From NCBI RefSeq assembly GCF_902498805.1, contig NZ_LR701578.1:211020-275019 (forward strand): DNA of 64,000 bases, written 5' to 3'. Positions 54,351 through 63,978 of this stretch are shown here, piece after piece. The position numbers and the translations under genes were made by a program. Origin of the DNA: Imperialibacter sp. EC-SDR9. GTDB lineage: Bacteria; Bacteroidota; Bacteroidia; Cytophagales; Cyclobacteriaceae. Under the pieces are notes generated by a model. It was not told where the DNA came from and ran no database searches. It was given only the letters and a program-made list of their open reading frames with translations. Every line of letters starts with the position of its first letter. Position 1 is the first letter of the stretch.

Positions 54351-55445
54351 ATGAAGAAGTTTATTCTCATACTTATCATTTTGGTTCCTGCACTGCTTGC
54401 AAGTGAAGATGCGTTTGGTCAGTACAAAAGAAGAAGCAAAGCCAAATTGCAAAGAAACAAAGCTATGTCCTCCTACAGAGGTGGCCGGATCAGTGGCGGT
54501 GTTTCCCGGTTCAAGAGCTATCACTCCCTTGGCGTGAATTTGAATGCATCAAACTACTTTGGCGATATAGCTCCACTTTCCCGGGCTGTCAGTACAGATA
54601 TCTCTTTCACCAGACCTGGTTTTGGTATTACCCATACCTACAGGGCCCATAAAATGGCCAGCGTGCGGTCTAGTTTCAACTGGGTAAGATTGAAATCTGA
54701 TGATTTTGACTCGGCTGATCCTGCGCTAATCGAAAGTCTTCCACGATACACGAGAAATCTTTCCTTCAGAAACGATGTTAAGGAACTGTCAGTAATTCTC
54801 GAAATGGACATATTTCCAAACGAAGGTGGTGCAGGGTCAAGGCTACCATTCGCTCCCTACGTATTTGCTGGGGGGGCAGCTTTTCTCCATAACCCCAAAG
54901 GACTTGCCCCGGAGCTTGGCAATGATGGCACTCCACTAGCCGAAGCAGGGAAATGGGTTTCTCTAAAAGATTTGGGTACTGAAGGTCAAAATAGCGATCA
55001 GTATGATATTGAGCCCTACAAGTCGCTTTCTTATGCTATTCCGTTTGGTATAGGATCAAGATTTAGGCTGCCTGGCCCTTTCGACGCTGCTTTCGAAATA
55101 GGGTATCGCCTTCTTTTCTTCGATTATATTGACGATTTGAGTGGCAGATACGTCGATCCTGGAGCTTTTGGTACAAATGAACTTGCCCGCACCATGGCCG
55201 ACAGGTCTCGTGAAGCAAACTCGGCTTCGGGGCAACCCCGACAGCTGACTTTGATCACCGAAGCCTATGGTGGAACGAGTACTAAGGTTTCTCAAATTGA
55301 TGGTCAGCCTTACCCAACAATAGCTGGCTGGGGCTTCGAAGACGACATAAGAGGAAATCCCAGCAACAACGACCAATATATTGTCACCCAGATACGTTTA
55401 ATGTACGTGTTCGGCAAGGTTCGCCGGAGTGCTAAATTCAGATAA
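54351..55445 (+). CDS. DUF6089-like outer-membrane beta-barrel protein
   Basis: The 364-residue protein has a signal peptide (to about residue 24, DAFGQ), a basic segment (YKRRSKAKLQRNK), and a beta-barrel pattern of alternating strands (SLGVNLNASNYFGDIAP, APYVFAGGAAFLHN, YAIPFGIGSRFRL, AAFEIGYRLLFFDYIDDLSGRYVD). It resembles the DUF6089 family found next to uppS/bamA in many Bacteroidota. A second, related protein follows after 10 bp. An envelope role is likely; the function is unknown. Confidence 0.8.
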   Translation: MKKFILILIILVPALLASEDAFGQYKRRSKAKLQRNKAMSSYRGGRISGGVSRFKSYHSLGVNLNASNYFGDIAPLSRAVSTDISFTRPGFGITHTYRAHKMASVRSSFNWVRLKSDDFDSADPALIESLPRYTRNLSFRNDVKELSVILEMDIFPNEGGAGSRLPFAPYVFAGGAAFLHNPKGLAPELGNDGTPLAEAGKWVSLKDLGTEGQNSDQYDIEPYKSLSYAIPFGIGSRFRLPGPFDAAFEIGYRLLFFDYIDDLSGRYVDPGAFGTNELARTMADRSREANSASGQPRQLTLITEAYGGTSTKVSQIDGQPYPTIAGWGFEDDIRGNPSNNDQYIVTQIRLMYVFGKVRRSAKFR

Positions 55446-55455
55446 TATTGGGAAG

Positions 55456-56166
55456 TTGAAAAAGAGAGTTTACATATCATTAATCACCAGTCTGCTGGTG
55501 ATTTTTTTTAGCGGCAAGGCCCTTGCTCAATATACAGAGTACGGTGGGGGATTGGGAATGCTTACTTATACCGGAGATCTAAGCCCAAAACTGCGATTGA
55601 AAGGCTGGACTCCCGGACTCAACGCATTTTACAGGATGAATGTTAACAACGTCGTTAGTGTAAGGCTTGGGCTGACGGCAGGAAAGATAAAAGGAGACGA
55701 TCAACGGGCAGTTGATATACTAGGCACCAATAGAGACTACTCATTCGATATCACGTTAATTGAGGGTTCATCTGTGTTTGAGTACTATTTTCTGGACTAT
55801 AAGCACCCACACACCAACGTTTACTTTTCTCCCTACTTTTTTGCGGGTTTTGGCATTTTCAGAACCTTTGGCTACGATGAGGCAAGAGCAGACTTTAATA
55901 AGCTGCAACCAGTTATTCCATTTGGGGTAGGCATTAAGCAGCTGGTGGGAAAAAGATATGCAGTAGGATTAGAATTTGGCTTGAGAAAGACTTTTTTCGA
56001 CTATTTGGACAGCGTGTCCGATGGTGACATTACATTGAAGAACTACCAGTACGGCAACCCGGAAAGCAAAGACTGGTATTACTTCGCTGGGTTCTCGATT
56101 ACCTATATTTTGTACGAAATTCCATGCCCTTTCAGGTATGTTCCCAACCGTTATGAGTATAATTGA
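55456..56166 (+). CDS. outer-membrane beta-barrel protein, DUF6089-like
   Basis: A 236-residue protein with a signal peptide (about 1-25, GKALAQ) and a barrel of about eight strands, with YGGGLGMLTYTGDLSP, PYFFAGFGIFRTF and YAVGLEFGLRKTFFDYLDSVSD. The YLDSVSDG segment is like the DDLSGRY segment in its neighbour, which suggests an old duplication. The start is uncertain: TTG at 55456 gives a good signal peptide without overlap, and a GTG at 55429 is also possible. Confidence 0.75.
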   Translation: MKKRVYISLITSLLVIFFSGKALAQYTEYGGGLGMLTYTGDLSPKLRLKGWTPGLNAFYRMNVNNVVSVRLGLTAGKIKGDDQRAVDILGTNRDYSFDITLIEGSSVFEYYFLDYKHPHTNVYFSPYFFAGFGIFRTFGYDEARADFNKLQPVIPFGVGIKQLVGKRYAVGLEFGLRKTFFDYLDSVSDGDITLKNYQYGNPESKDWYYFAGFSITYILYEIPCPFRYVPNRYEYN

Positions 56167-56250
56167 CTCTCCTATTTAGATTTCTCCTTATTTATTTAGC
56201 TAAAAATTAGCAACTTTGCGGTTTGCTAGACACTGAGAGACCCTTAGGGC

Positions 56251-56988
56251 ATGAAAGAATTGATTAATTCAGACGCTATTCCCCGCCACATTGCCATCAT
56301 TATGGATGGCAACGGCAGATGGGCTAAGAAAAGAGGCGCTGCAAGGATATTCGGACATCAGAATGCCATACAGGCAGTGAGAGATGCGGCAGAAGGAAGT
56401 GCAGAGCTGGGCGTCGATTATTTAACTTTGTATGCATTTTCAACGGAGAATTGGGCCAGGCCTATTGAGGAAGTAAATGGATTAATGTCATTGTTGGTAT
56501 CCACCATAAAAAAGGAGCTGCCAACACTACAGAAAAATAATATAAGGCTTAAGTCGATAGGCAACATTCTGAGCCTGCCCAAGGATGCCCAGGACAACCT
56601 GGACTATGCCAAGAAGGCGACCCAGTTCAATGATGGATTGACCCTGATACTGGCCTTAAATTACAGCGGTAGGTGGGAAATTACGGAAGCTGTCAAAAAA
56701 GTAGCCCAGGATATCGTGGACGGGCACAGAAGCACAGAAGACATTACGGAGGGGCTGCTGGGCGCTTACCTTGACACTAAGGGCATTCCTGACCCGGAAT
56801 TGTTAATTAGGACTAGTGGGGAAATGCGCATAAGTAATTTTTTACTTTGGCAAGTTGCCTACACCGAGTTGTTTATTACAGAAGTGCTTTGGCCCGACTT
56901 CAGAAGAGATCATCTTTATGAGGCTATAGTTGGGTACCAAAGAAGAGAAAGAAGATTTGGAAAAATCAGTGAACAAGTGAATTCCTGA
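56251..56988 (+). CDS. uppS: isoprenyl transferase (undecaprenyl diphosphate synthase)
   Basis: UppS builds the C55 lipid carrier for peptidoglycan and polysaccharide. The 245-residue protein has MDGNGRWAKKRG with the catalytic Asp, YAFSTENWARP, ALNYSGRWEI and DPELLIRTSGEMRISNFLLWQ. It is just upstream of bamA with 2 bp between stop and start. Confidence 0.96.
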   Translation: MKELINSDAIPRHIAIIMDGNGRWAKKRGAARIFGHQNAIQAVRDAAEGSAELGVDYLTLYAFSTENWARPIEEVNGLMSLLVSTIKKELPTLQKNNIRLKSIGNILSLPKDAQDNLDYAKKATQFNDGLTLILALNYSGRWEITEAVKKVAQDIVDGHRSTEDITEGLLGAYLDTKGIPDPELLIRTSGEMRISNFLLWQVAYTELFITEVLWPDFRRDHLYEAIVGYQRRERRFGKISEQVNS

Positions 56989-56990
56989 GA

Positions 56991-59672
56991 ATGAAGAAAA
57001 TTGTAATTGTATTTGCGGCCTCCCTGTTGTGCATTGTCCAAAGTGTGGACGCACAAATCCGCCCGGGACTTCGGAGCACGCCAGCCACGTCTGGCTCTGG
57101 TCTTCAGCTTGACTACTCCAACCCAAAGGAGTATGAGATTGGGGGGATAGAAGTGACGGGTTCAGAATACCTGGACAAGAATGCCATCATCTCAATTTCG
57201 GGCCTGAGTGTTGGGTCAACGATTAAGGTGCCTGGTGACGCTACCTCCGGTGCCATCAAAAAGCTTTGGAACCAGGGAATTTTGGGAGACGTCTCTCTTT
57301 TTGTAAGCAAAATAGAGGGCAACCAAATCTTTTTGACGATTGAGCTGAAGGAAAGACCACGACTGACCAAGTTCACTTTCGAGGGCCTTAACAAAACGCA
57401 GAAAAGCGATATCGAAGACGATATTAAACTCATAAAAGGAAGGGTTGTAACCGACGCCGTCATCAAGAACACCGAACTGACGATTCAAAAGTATTTTCAG
57501 GGAAAAGGGTATTTGAATGCCGACGTAAAGGTTGTGCAACAAAAAGACACGCTGCTCTCCAACAGCGTCATGCTGAAGATAGTGGTTGACAAAAAGTACA
57601 AGGTCAAGGTAAACGACATCAAATTTACAGGCAATGATGTTTTTCTTGACTCCAAGCTAAAGTCAAAAATGAAAAACACGGGAGAGCGGCTTAGGTTCAC
57701 GCTTATAGAGGACTTGGTTGGTCGTTCTCTTAGAATCTTCCAGCCTAAGGAAATAAAAGAATTTGTTACTTCAACCAAGCCCTTCGGGTGGAGAGAGTTC
57801 AGAAGCTACTTGCACGACAACGTTAAAATCAATTTTTTCAAAACCAAGAAGTTTCTTCAGCCAAAATACGAGGAGGACAAAAAGAGCCTTATCACTTATT
57901 TTAATTCTCAGGGATACAGGGATGCGGAGATTGTAGCCGACTCAACCGTAAAGAGCGACAAAGGGCTTGATGTCTACATCACGGTAGACCCAGGTCAGAA
58001 ATACTACTTTGGGGACATCACCTGGTCAGGCAACTACGTATATGACAGTGAAACGCTGGATAAGGTGCTCGGCATTAAGAAGGGCGACGTGTATGACATG
58101 GAGCTCATTCAAAAGAAACTGACATTCAACCCGCAGGGTCCGGATATTAGCTCTCTGTATATGGACAATGGCTACCTTTTCTTTAATCCCCAAGCGGTAG
58201 AAGTTAGAATAAACGGAGATAGCATCGACGTAGAAATGCGCCTTTCTGAAGGCTCGCAAGCAACGCTTGATAAGATTTATGTGACCGGCAATGACCGGAC
58301 GAACGACCACGTAATTATTCGTGAGCTGAGAACGCTTCCCGGTCAGAAATTCAGCCGCAACGACGTGATCCGTACGCAAAGGGAGCTTGCACAGCTAGGC
58401 TACTTTAATCCGGAAACAGTAACGCCGAACGTGCTCCCTAACATGGCCAAGGAAACTGCCGACATCGAATGGCAGGTAGAGGAGCGCCCAAGTGACCAGA
58501 TAGAGCTTTCAGGCGGTTGGGGTGGACCAATCGGTTTTGTAGGTACCCTTGGTGTCACGTTCAACAACTTCTCTCTAAGGAAGATACCTTATCCGAAAAC
58601 ATGGAGCCCGCTTCCTGTGGGTGATGGTCAAAAGCTCTCCGTTAGGTTCCAGGCCAACGGAAAAAGATTCCAGACCTATTCAGTTTCGTTCTCTGAGCCA
58701 TGGCTGGGAGGTCGCAAGCCGAATTCCTTTGGACTTTCGTACAGCTATTCCATTCAGAGGCAATACCTTTACACAACCACTGAGCCCCCAATCGGAACCC
58801 TTGGTGTGCAGGGCATTACAGCAAGCTTGGGTCGCCGTGTTACATGGCCTGATGATTACTTCACGGTAAGCAATAGCCTTTCTTATTTGAAGTATGATTT
58901 GAATAACTATGGGGCTGGATTCACCAGCACCCAGTCTCTTGGTTTTACCGACGGTGTTGCCAATAGCTTAACTTTCAACACCACCATTGCCAGAAACAGT
59001 GTGGATCAGCCGATGTACCCGAGGTCTGGCTCTAACATCTCATTAACTGCATCGTTTACACCACCGTATTCTGCCATCAGAGGTCAGGGGATCTCGGACT
59101 TACCCCCTAACGAAAAGTACAAGTGGGTGGAATACCACAAGTGGATGTTCGATTCGTGGTACTATCTCAAGCTGGTGGGTAACCTTGTTTTGGTGAACCG
59201 TGTGCACTTTGGTGTTATCGGGTCTTACGACAAAGACAGTCCTGGCACGCCTTTTGAAAGGTTCTCATTGGGAGGTAGTGGTTTGGCAGGACAAAACTTT
59301 ATTCTCGCCACCGACATTATTGGTTTGAGAGGGTATACAGATAACTCCCTGCGAACCTACGATGAGGTAAACAATATTACGGGTGGTGTGATATATAACA
59401 AGTTTGTGTTCGAGTTGAGGTACCCAGTGTCCCTGAGCCCAACTGCCACCATTTACCTGCTTACCTTCGCTGAAGGCGGCAACAACTGGAACGTTTTGAA
59501 GGATTATAATCCTTATAACTTATATAAATCGGTAGGAGCAGGCGTTAGAGTATTCATGCCCGCTTTTGGGCTTCTGGGTGTTGATTATGGTTATGGCTTT
59601 GACACCATACCAGGCCAAACCTCCAGAAGTGGTGGACAGTTCCACTTCTCCATAGGGCAGCAAATACGCTAA
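56991..59672 (+). CDS. bamA: outer-membrane protein assembly factor BamA
   Basis: BamA inserts barrel proteins into the outer membrane. The 893-residue protein has a signal peptide (1-21, SVDAQ), five POTRA-like domains (about 40-500, starting with IGGIEVTGSEYLDKNAI) and a C-terminal Omp85 barrel. The substrate-loop motif LRGYTD is equivalent to VRGF/Y, and the barrel ends GGQFHFSIGQQIR. Two OmpH/Skp chaperone genes follow, giving an outer-membrane biogenesis operon. Confidence 0.95.
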   Translation: MKKIVIVFAASLLCIVQSVDAQIRPGLRSTPATSGSGLQLDYSNPKEYEIGGIEVTGSEYLDKNAIISISGLSVGSTIKVPGDATSGAIKKLWNQGILGDVSLFVSKIEGNQIFLTIELKERPRLTKFTFEGLNKTQKSDIEDDIKLIKGRVVTDAVIKNTELTIQKYFQGKGYLNADVKVVQQKDTLLSNSVMLKIVVDKKYKVKVNDIKFTGNDVFLDSKLKSKMKNTGERLRFTLIEDLVGRSLRIFQPKEIKEFVTSTKPFGWREFRSYLHDNVKINFFKTKKFLQPKYEEDKKSLITYFNSQGYRDAEIVADSTVKSDKGLDVYITVDPGQKYYFGDITWSGNYVYDSETLDKVLGIKKGDVYDMELIQKKLTFNPQGPDISSLYMDNGYLFFNPQAVEVRINGDSIDVEMRLSEGSQATLDKIYVTGNDRTNDHVIIRELRTLPGQKFSRNDVIRTQRELAQLGYFNPETVTPNVLPNMAKETADIEWQVEERPSDQIELSGGWGGPIGFVGTLGVTFNNFSLRKIPYPKTWSPLPVGDGQKLSVRFQANGKRFQTYSVSFSEPWLGGRKPNSFGLSYSYSIQRQYLYTTTEPPIGTLGVQGITASLGRRVTWPDDYFTVSNSLSYLKYDLNNYGAGFTSTQSLGFTDGVANSLTFNTTIARNSVDQPMYPRSGSNISLTASFTPPYSAIRGQGISDLPPNEKYKWVEYHKWMFDSWYYLKLVGNLVLVNRVHFGVIGSYDKDSPGTPFERFSLGGSGLAGQNFILATDIIGLRGYTDNSLRTYDEVNNITGGVIYNKFVFELRYPVSLSPTATIYLLTFAEGGNNWNVLKDYNPYNLYKSVGAGVRVFMPAFGLLGVDYGYGFDTIPGQTSRSGGQFHFSIGQQIR

Positions 59673-59684
59673 CCTCATGTGACT

Positions 59685-60221
59685 ATGAAAAGGACAGTCT
59701 TTACGCTATTTATTTTAAGTTTAGGGATAAATACTACCTTTGCCCAAAAATTCGGCTATGTTGACACCGGGTATATCCTGGAGCAAATGCCGGATTACAG
59801 GGAAGCCCAGGGAGAAATCGACAAGTTGTCGCTGTCCTGGGAAGAAGAAATAAAGAAAATGTTCCAGGAAGTGGAGCAGATGCAGATTGCCTTCCATGCA
59901 GAAGAAGTGCTTCTTACTGAGGAGATGAAGAAGGATAGACGGGCGGAGATCGACCGGAAAATGCAGGAAGTGAAGGAGTATCAGAAGAAAGTGTTTGGCT
60001 TTGAAGGTCTTTTTTTCTTAAAGAAGAAGGAGCTGATAAAGCCTGTTCAGGATAAAATATGGGAGGCTGTTGAAAAAATGGCAAAGAACAATCGCCTCGC
60101 CATTGTTTTTGATAAATCCGGTGAGTTGGTCATGATCTACACAGATCCGATTCATGATTATACTGACTATGTACTTGAAGAGCTTGGCCTGGCCAACGAA
60201 AACGATGTAATTAAAAATTAA
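59685..60221 (+). CDS. OmpH/Skp-like periplasmic chaperone
   Basis: A 178-residue protein with a signal peptide (to about residue 20, TFAQ), the family start KFGYVDTGYILEQMPDYREA, a long charged coiled coil (about 45-115) and a C-terminal beta part (LAIVFDKSGELVMIY). Skp proteins hold unfolded outer-membrane proteins as trimers. The ATG at 59685 is preferred to GTG at 59679. It is the first of two such genes after bamA. Confidence 0.93.
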   Translation: MKRTVFTLFILSLGINTTFAQKFGYVDTGYILEQMPDYREAQGEIDKLSLSWEEEIKKMFQEVEQMQIAFHAEEVLLTEEMKKDRRAEIDRKMQEVKEYQKKVFGFEGLFFLKKKELIKPVQDKIWEAVEKMAKNNRLAIVFDKSGELVMIYTDPIHDYTDYVLEELGLANENDVIKN

Positions 60222-60232
60222 AACGTAAAGTC

Positions 60233-60760
60233 ATGAAACTTAGAAGCTTGCTGTTTGGTGTATTTGTACTTTTCGCTGTTTCAGTCACAGCACAGGAACT
60301 GAAAGTTGGGTACACCAATGTAGACTATATACTCACCCAAATGCCCGAATCGAAGCAAATCGAGGCCGATCTCAAGGCATATGAAACTCAATTGCAAAAC
60401 CGCCTTCAGGCGAAAATTCAGGAGTTCCAAACCAAAGGCCAGGCGTTTCAAAGCGGCTACCAGACGATGACCGACATTGAAAGGGCCGACAAACAGGAGG
60501 AGCTTCAGAACCTTCAGGCCTCTATCGAAAAATTTCAGCGTGATGCGCAGCAGTCTATGCAGGACAAGGAGCTTCAGTTGCTTCAGCCGGCTTACGACAA
60601 AATTCAGAAAGCGATTGACGATGTGGCCAAAGAAAATGGCTTCACTCACGTATTCAGATCAGAAGCGTTGCTTTTTGCCAAGGACAGCGACGAAATCTCC
60701 AACATCGTGTTGCAGAAAATGGGGATTACTCCTAAGGCTGCTCCAACTGGAGGAAACTAA
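60233..60760 (+). CDS. OmpH/Skp-like periplasmic chaperone
   Basis: The second Skp-like protein has 175 residues: signal peptide (1-20, VTAQ), KVGYTNVDYILTQMPESKQIEADL, a coiled coil (about 40-125, rich in Gln) and GFTHVFRSEALLFAK. It is 11 bp behind the first copy and clearly related. A terminator follows, so this likely ends the uppS-bamA-ompH operon. Confidence 0.94.
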   Translation: MKLRSLLFGVFVLFAVSVTAQELKVGYTNVDYILTQMPESKQIEADLKAYETQLQNRLQAKIQEFQTKGQAFQSGYQTMTDIERADKQEELQNLQASIEKFQRDAQQSMQDKELQLLQPAYDKIQKAIDDVAKENGFTHVFRSEALLFAKDSDEISNIVLQKMGITPKAAPTGGN

Positions 60761-60785
60761 GTAGTTCAACATCACATTTAGAGGG

Positions 60786-60814
60786 CACCTGGGACATAAG
60801 TCTCAGGTGTTTTT
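60786..60814 (+). terminator. terminator after second ompH gene
   Basis: CACCTGGGAC (60786-60795) pairs with GTCTCAGGTG (60800-60809), with one G-U pair and an ATAA loop, followed by TTTTT (60810-60814). It lies 25 nt after the stop. Confidence 0.85.
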
Positions 60815-60891
60815 GTTTCTAAAGACATCCGTGTGGGATTGATAGCCGGTTTAGAAATACTTCTGGAAATAGTTATTTTCGAAGTTCAAAG

Positions 60892-63075
60892 ATGAAAACA
60901 ATGCATAAGTTAGTCGCAACGCTCTTAATTCTAATTAGCCTGAATACTTCTCTTCTTTCGCAAAGCCAGATAACTGTTGAAGATTTTACTTTGAAGAACA
61001 CTTTCAACGTGGAGTCGGTCAACAGCGTGAACTGGATGAAGGACGGGCAGTTTTACTCCGCACTGGAGGACAATAAGGTGGTGAAATACGATGTCACTAC
61101 CGGTCTGACAGTTGAGGAGCTTGTTGATGGAGGTGCACTTTCCCCTTCTCTGAAAATTGACGACTACACATTCAGTGAGGACGAGGCTAAAATATTATTG
61201 TTAACTGACAGGCAGTCGGTGTTCAGGAGATCCTACACAGCGGTTTTTTATGTGTATGACATCGCAACGAAGGCTGTTTCAAAACTTTCTGAGGGGCGCC
61301 AGGCATACGGCACCTTTTCTCCCGACGGATCCAAAGTTACCTTTGCCCGTGACAACAATCTGTTTTGGAAGGACATTGCCTCAGGCCAGGAGGTGCAGAT
61401 AACCAGCGATGGCAAACGCAACGCCATCATTAACGGCAGCACCGACTGGGTGTATGAGGAGGAGTTGTACCTGACAAAGGCCTTTGAATGGTCACCCGAC
61501 GGTCAGCGAATAGCCTACTACAAGTTTGACGAGTCGTTGGTGAAGGAGTACAACATGCAAGTGTGGCATGAGGGACAGCTGTACCCGGAGGACTATCGAT
61601 ACAAGTACCCGAAAGCAGGCGAATCGAATTCGGTGGTTAATATCTTTATTTACGAGGTGGGAGCTAACAGAAACGTTAAAGCCGATATTGGCAGCGAGGC
61701 AGACATTTATATCCCCAGAATCAAGTGGCTGAAAGATGCAAAAACCCTTTCGATTCAGCGGCTGAACCGCCTTCAAAACCAGTTGGATATTTTGCACACC
61801 GACGCCTCCACCGGGAAATCGACAATCATACTCACCGATAAGTCAGAGACATATATTGATTTCACCTTCTGTGACGACCTCACCTATCTGGAGGATAGCA
61901 AAACATTTTTGTTTTCCTCCGAAAAAAATGGCTTCAAACACTTTTATCTGTATAGCCTGAGTGGTGAGCTGGTCCGGCAGATTACTAGTGGCCCATGGGA
62001 GGCAGTGTCGCTCGTCGGCGTTGACCAAAGCACCAAAACCCCAGTATTGTTCTATACTTCTACTGAAGAGTCGCCGATGGAAAGAGCTCTTTACAGAATA
62101 GATGTAAAAGGGAAAAACAAGGCGAAGTTGAGCCTGGACAAAGGATGGAACAGAGTGGTAATGAGCACCGATACCCGTTTTTATATTAATTACTTCACCA
62201 GTGCCACGCAGCCACAGAAAGTTACTTTGCATCAAAGCAAAGGCAACAAATTAGTAAAAGTATTGAAGGACAATGCCGCACTGGTGAAAGCTATTCAAGA
62301 TCATGGCTTTGCTGATAAAGAGTTTTTCAGTTTCACCACTTCGCAGGGAACCGACTTGAATGGCTATTTTCTGAAGCCCGCTGATTTTGACCCGAATAAA
62401 AAGTATCCGGTATTGCTGTACCAATACAGCGGGCCTGGCTCTCAAAACGTAACCAACGCCTGGGGAGGAGGGCACTTTTTTTGGCACCAAATGCTGACTC
62501 AAAAGGGCTATGTCGTTGCGGTGGTCGACACCCGGGGAACAGGGGGGCGTGGCGAACAGTTTAAAAAGCTGACTTACAAGCAGCTTGGCAAGTATGAAAC
62601 GGAGGATCACATAGAAGCGGCCCGTTATTTTAGGAAGCTGCCATTTGTCGACATCTCCCGCATCGGTATTTGGGGCTGGAGCTATGGAGGCTACATGAGC
62701 TCACTGGTGTTGTTCAAAGGGGCTGATCTCTTCAAGGCGGCCATTGCGGTGGCGCCTGTGACCACATGGCGATTTTATGACACCATTTATACTGAACGCT
62801 ACCTCATGCGCCCACAGGACAACGCCGGTGGATATGATGACAACTCGCCTATTACCCATGCCGATAAGCTAAAGGGCAATTTCTTGCTTATACATGGAAC
62901 GGGCGATGACAATGTTCACTTTCAGAACTCGGTAGCACTACAGGACGCACTTATCAGAGAGGGAAAACAGTTTGAGTCTTTTTATTATCCCGACAAAACG
63001 CATGGCATTTCTGGTGGTAAGTACCGGTATCACTTGTACACCATGATGACCAATTTCATTATTGACAACCTATAG
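60892..63075 (+). CDS. S9-family dipeptidyl peptidase (DPP IV-like)
   Basis: The 727-residue secreted serine peptidase has a signal peptide (about 1-24, LLSQ), a beta-propeller (about 90-470, with WSPDGQRIAYYKFDES and DWVYEEELY containing the Glu pair that holds the substrate amino group) and a hydrolase domain. Its catalytic triad is Ser597 (GWSYGG), Asp672 (GTGDDN; Asp673 is adjacent) and His704 (DKTHGI). It removes X-Pro dipeptides from peptides in the periplasm, supplying nutrients. It is a separate unit behind a terminator. Confidence 0.95.
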   Translation: MKTMHKLVATLLILISLNTSLLSQSQITVEDFTLKNTFNVESVNSVNWMKDGQFYSALEDNKVVKYDVTTGLTVEELVDGGALSPSLKIDDYTFSEDEAKILLLTDRQSVFRRSYTAVFYVYDIATKAVSKLSEGRQAYGTFSPDGSKVTFARDNNLFWKDIASGQEVQITSDGKRNAIINGSTDWVYEEELYLTKAFEWSPDGQRIAYYKFDESLVKEYNMQVWHEGQLYPEDYRYKYPKAGESNSVVNIFIYEVGANRNVKADIGSEADIYIPRIKWLKDAKTLSIQRLNRLQNQLDILHTDASTGKSTIILTDKSETYIDFTFCDDLTYLEDSKTFLFSSEKNGFKHFYLYSLSGELVRQITSGPWEAVSLVGVDQSTKTPVLFYTSTEESPMERALYRIDVKGKNKAKLSLDKGWNRVVMSTDTRFYINYFTSATQPQKVTLHQSKGNKLVKVLKDNAALVKAIQDHGFADKEFFSFTTSQGTDLNGYFLKPADFDPNKKYPVLLYQYSGPGSQNVTNAWGGGHFFWHQMLTQKGYVVAVVDTRGTGGRGEQFKKLTYKQLGKYETEDHIEAARYFRKLPFVDISRIGIWGWSYGGYMSSLVLFKGADLFKAAIAVAPVTTWRFYDTIYTERYLMRPQDNAGGYDDNSPITHADKLKGNFLLIHGTGDDNVHFQNSVALQDALIREGKQFESFYYPDKTHGISGGKYRYHLYTMMTNFIIDNL

Positions 63076-63081
63076 CCGACT

Positions 63082-63978
63082 ATGCCCAGAAAACTTCTGT
63101 TAATGGTAAACCCGGCCGCCGGGTATGGCAAAGGTGCCAAAATAGTTGGAGAGGTAGAGAAATTCCTGCGAACGAACGACCTGGTCTATGAATCTTTCTT
63201 TACTAAGAAAGGCCAGAATGCAAGGGCAATCGTGAAGAAGAGATTGGACGAAAGCTTTACTGACCTTTTGGTTATCGGCGGAGACGGAACGCTCAACGAT
63301 GCGATAAACGGCATTGGCGAGAATAGGAAGGTCGTTGTAAATGTAATTTCTACCGGCACAGGCAACGACTTTATTAAGTCGGTAAATGTTGGGAGCAATC
63401 TCATCCAGCAGTTGGATACCCTTCTTCATGGAGTAGAGAAAACCATCGATTTGGGCGTTTGCAACGAACGGCTGTTTCACAACGGGGTTGGAATAGGGTT
63501 CGATGGTCAGATTGTAGCTGATATGAAGCAAAAGAAAAGGCCGTTACTTCTCTGGGGCTACGGGGCCTACTTGTACAGGGTGCTCAGAATCTTAAGCTCA
63601 TACCAGGAGAAGCAGCTATCATTCAGCATCGATGGTAAGAAATACACCAAAAAAGTTCTTTTGCTCACGGTGGCCAATGGAACCACTTTTGGCGGTGGCT
63701 TTGTGCTAACTCCGGATGCCAAAGTGGATGATGGCTTGCTGGATGTGTGCCTTATTGAAAGAATTCTCCCCTGGAACAGGTTCCTTAGCCTGAGCAAGCT
63801 TGGGGCCGGAAGGCACGGCAAACTAGAGGAAGTAAGCTTCTTTAAAGCCAGTCACGTAAGCATAGAGGCTGACAAAAAGCAATGGATGCATATCGACGGG
63901 GAGCTTTTGGGCCACCCACCTTTTGAAATCAACATTCATAAGAAGGCATTAAAAGTGAGAGTCAGGGCTTCCGCTTGA
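63082..63978 (+). CDS. diacylglycerol kinase-family lipid kinase
   Basis: A 298-residue lipid kinase of the DagK/YegS type: KLLLMVNPAAGYGKG, the nucleotide loop VIGGDGTLNDAING, STGTGNDF and GIGFDGQIVADM. These enzymes phosphorylate diacylglycerol or related lipids and help recycle membrane lipid. It stands 6 bp after the S9 peptidase gene, so the two may share a message. The window ends 22 bp after its stop. Confidence 0.9.
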   Translation: MPRKLLLMVNPAAGYGKGAKIVGEVEKFLRTNDLVYESFFTKKGQNARAIVKKRLDESFTDLLVIGGDGTLNDAINGIGENRKVVVNVISTGTGNDFIKSVNVGSNLIQQLDTLLHGVEKTIDLGVCNERLFHNGVGIGFDGQIVADMKQKKRPLLLWGYGAYLYRVLRILSSYQEKQLSFSIDGKKYTKKVLLLTVANGTTFGGGFVLTPDAKVDDGLLDVCLIERILPWNRFLSLSKLGAGRHGKLEEVSFFKASHVSIEADKKQWMHIDGELLGHPPFEINIHKKALKVRVRASA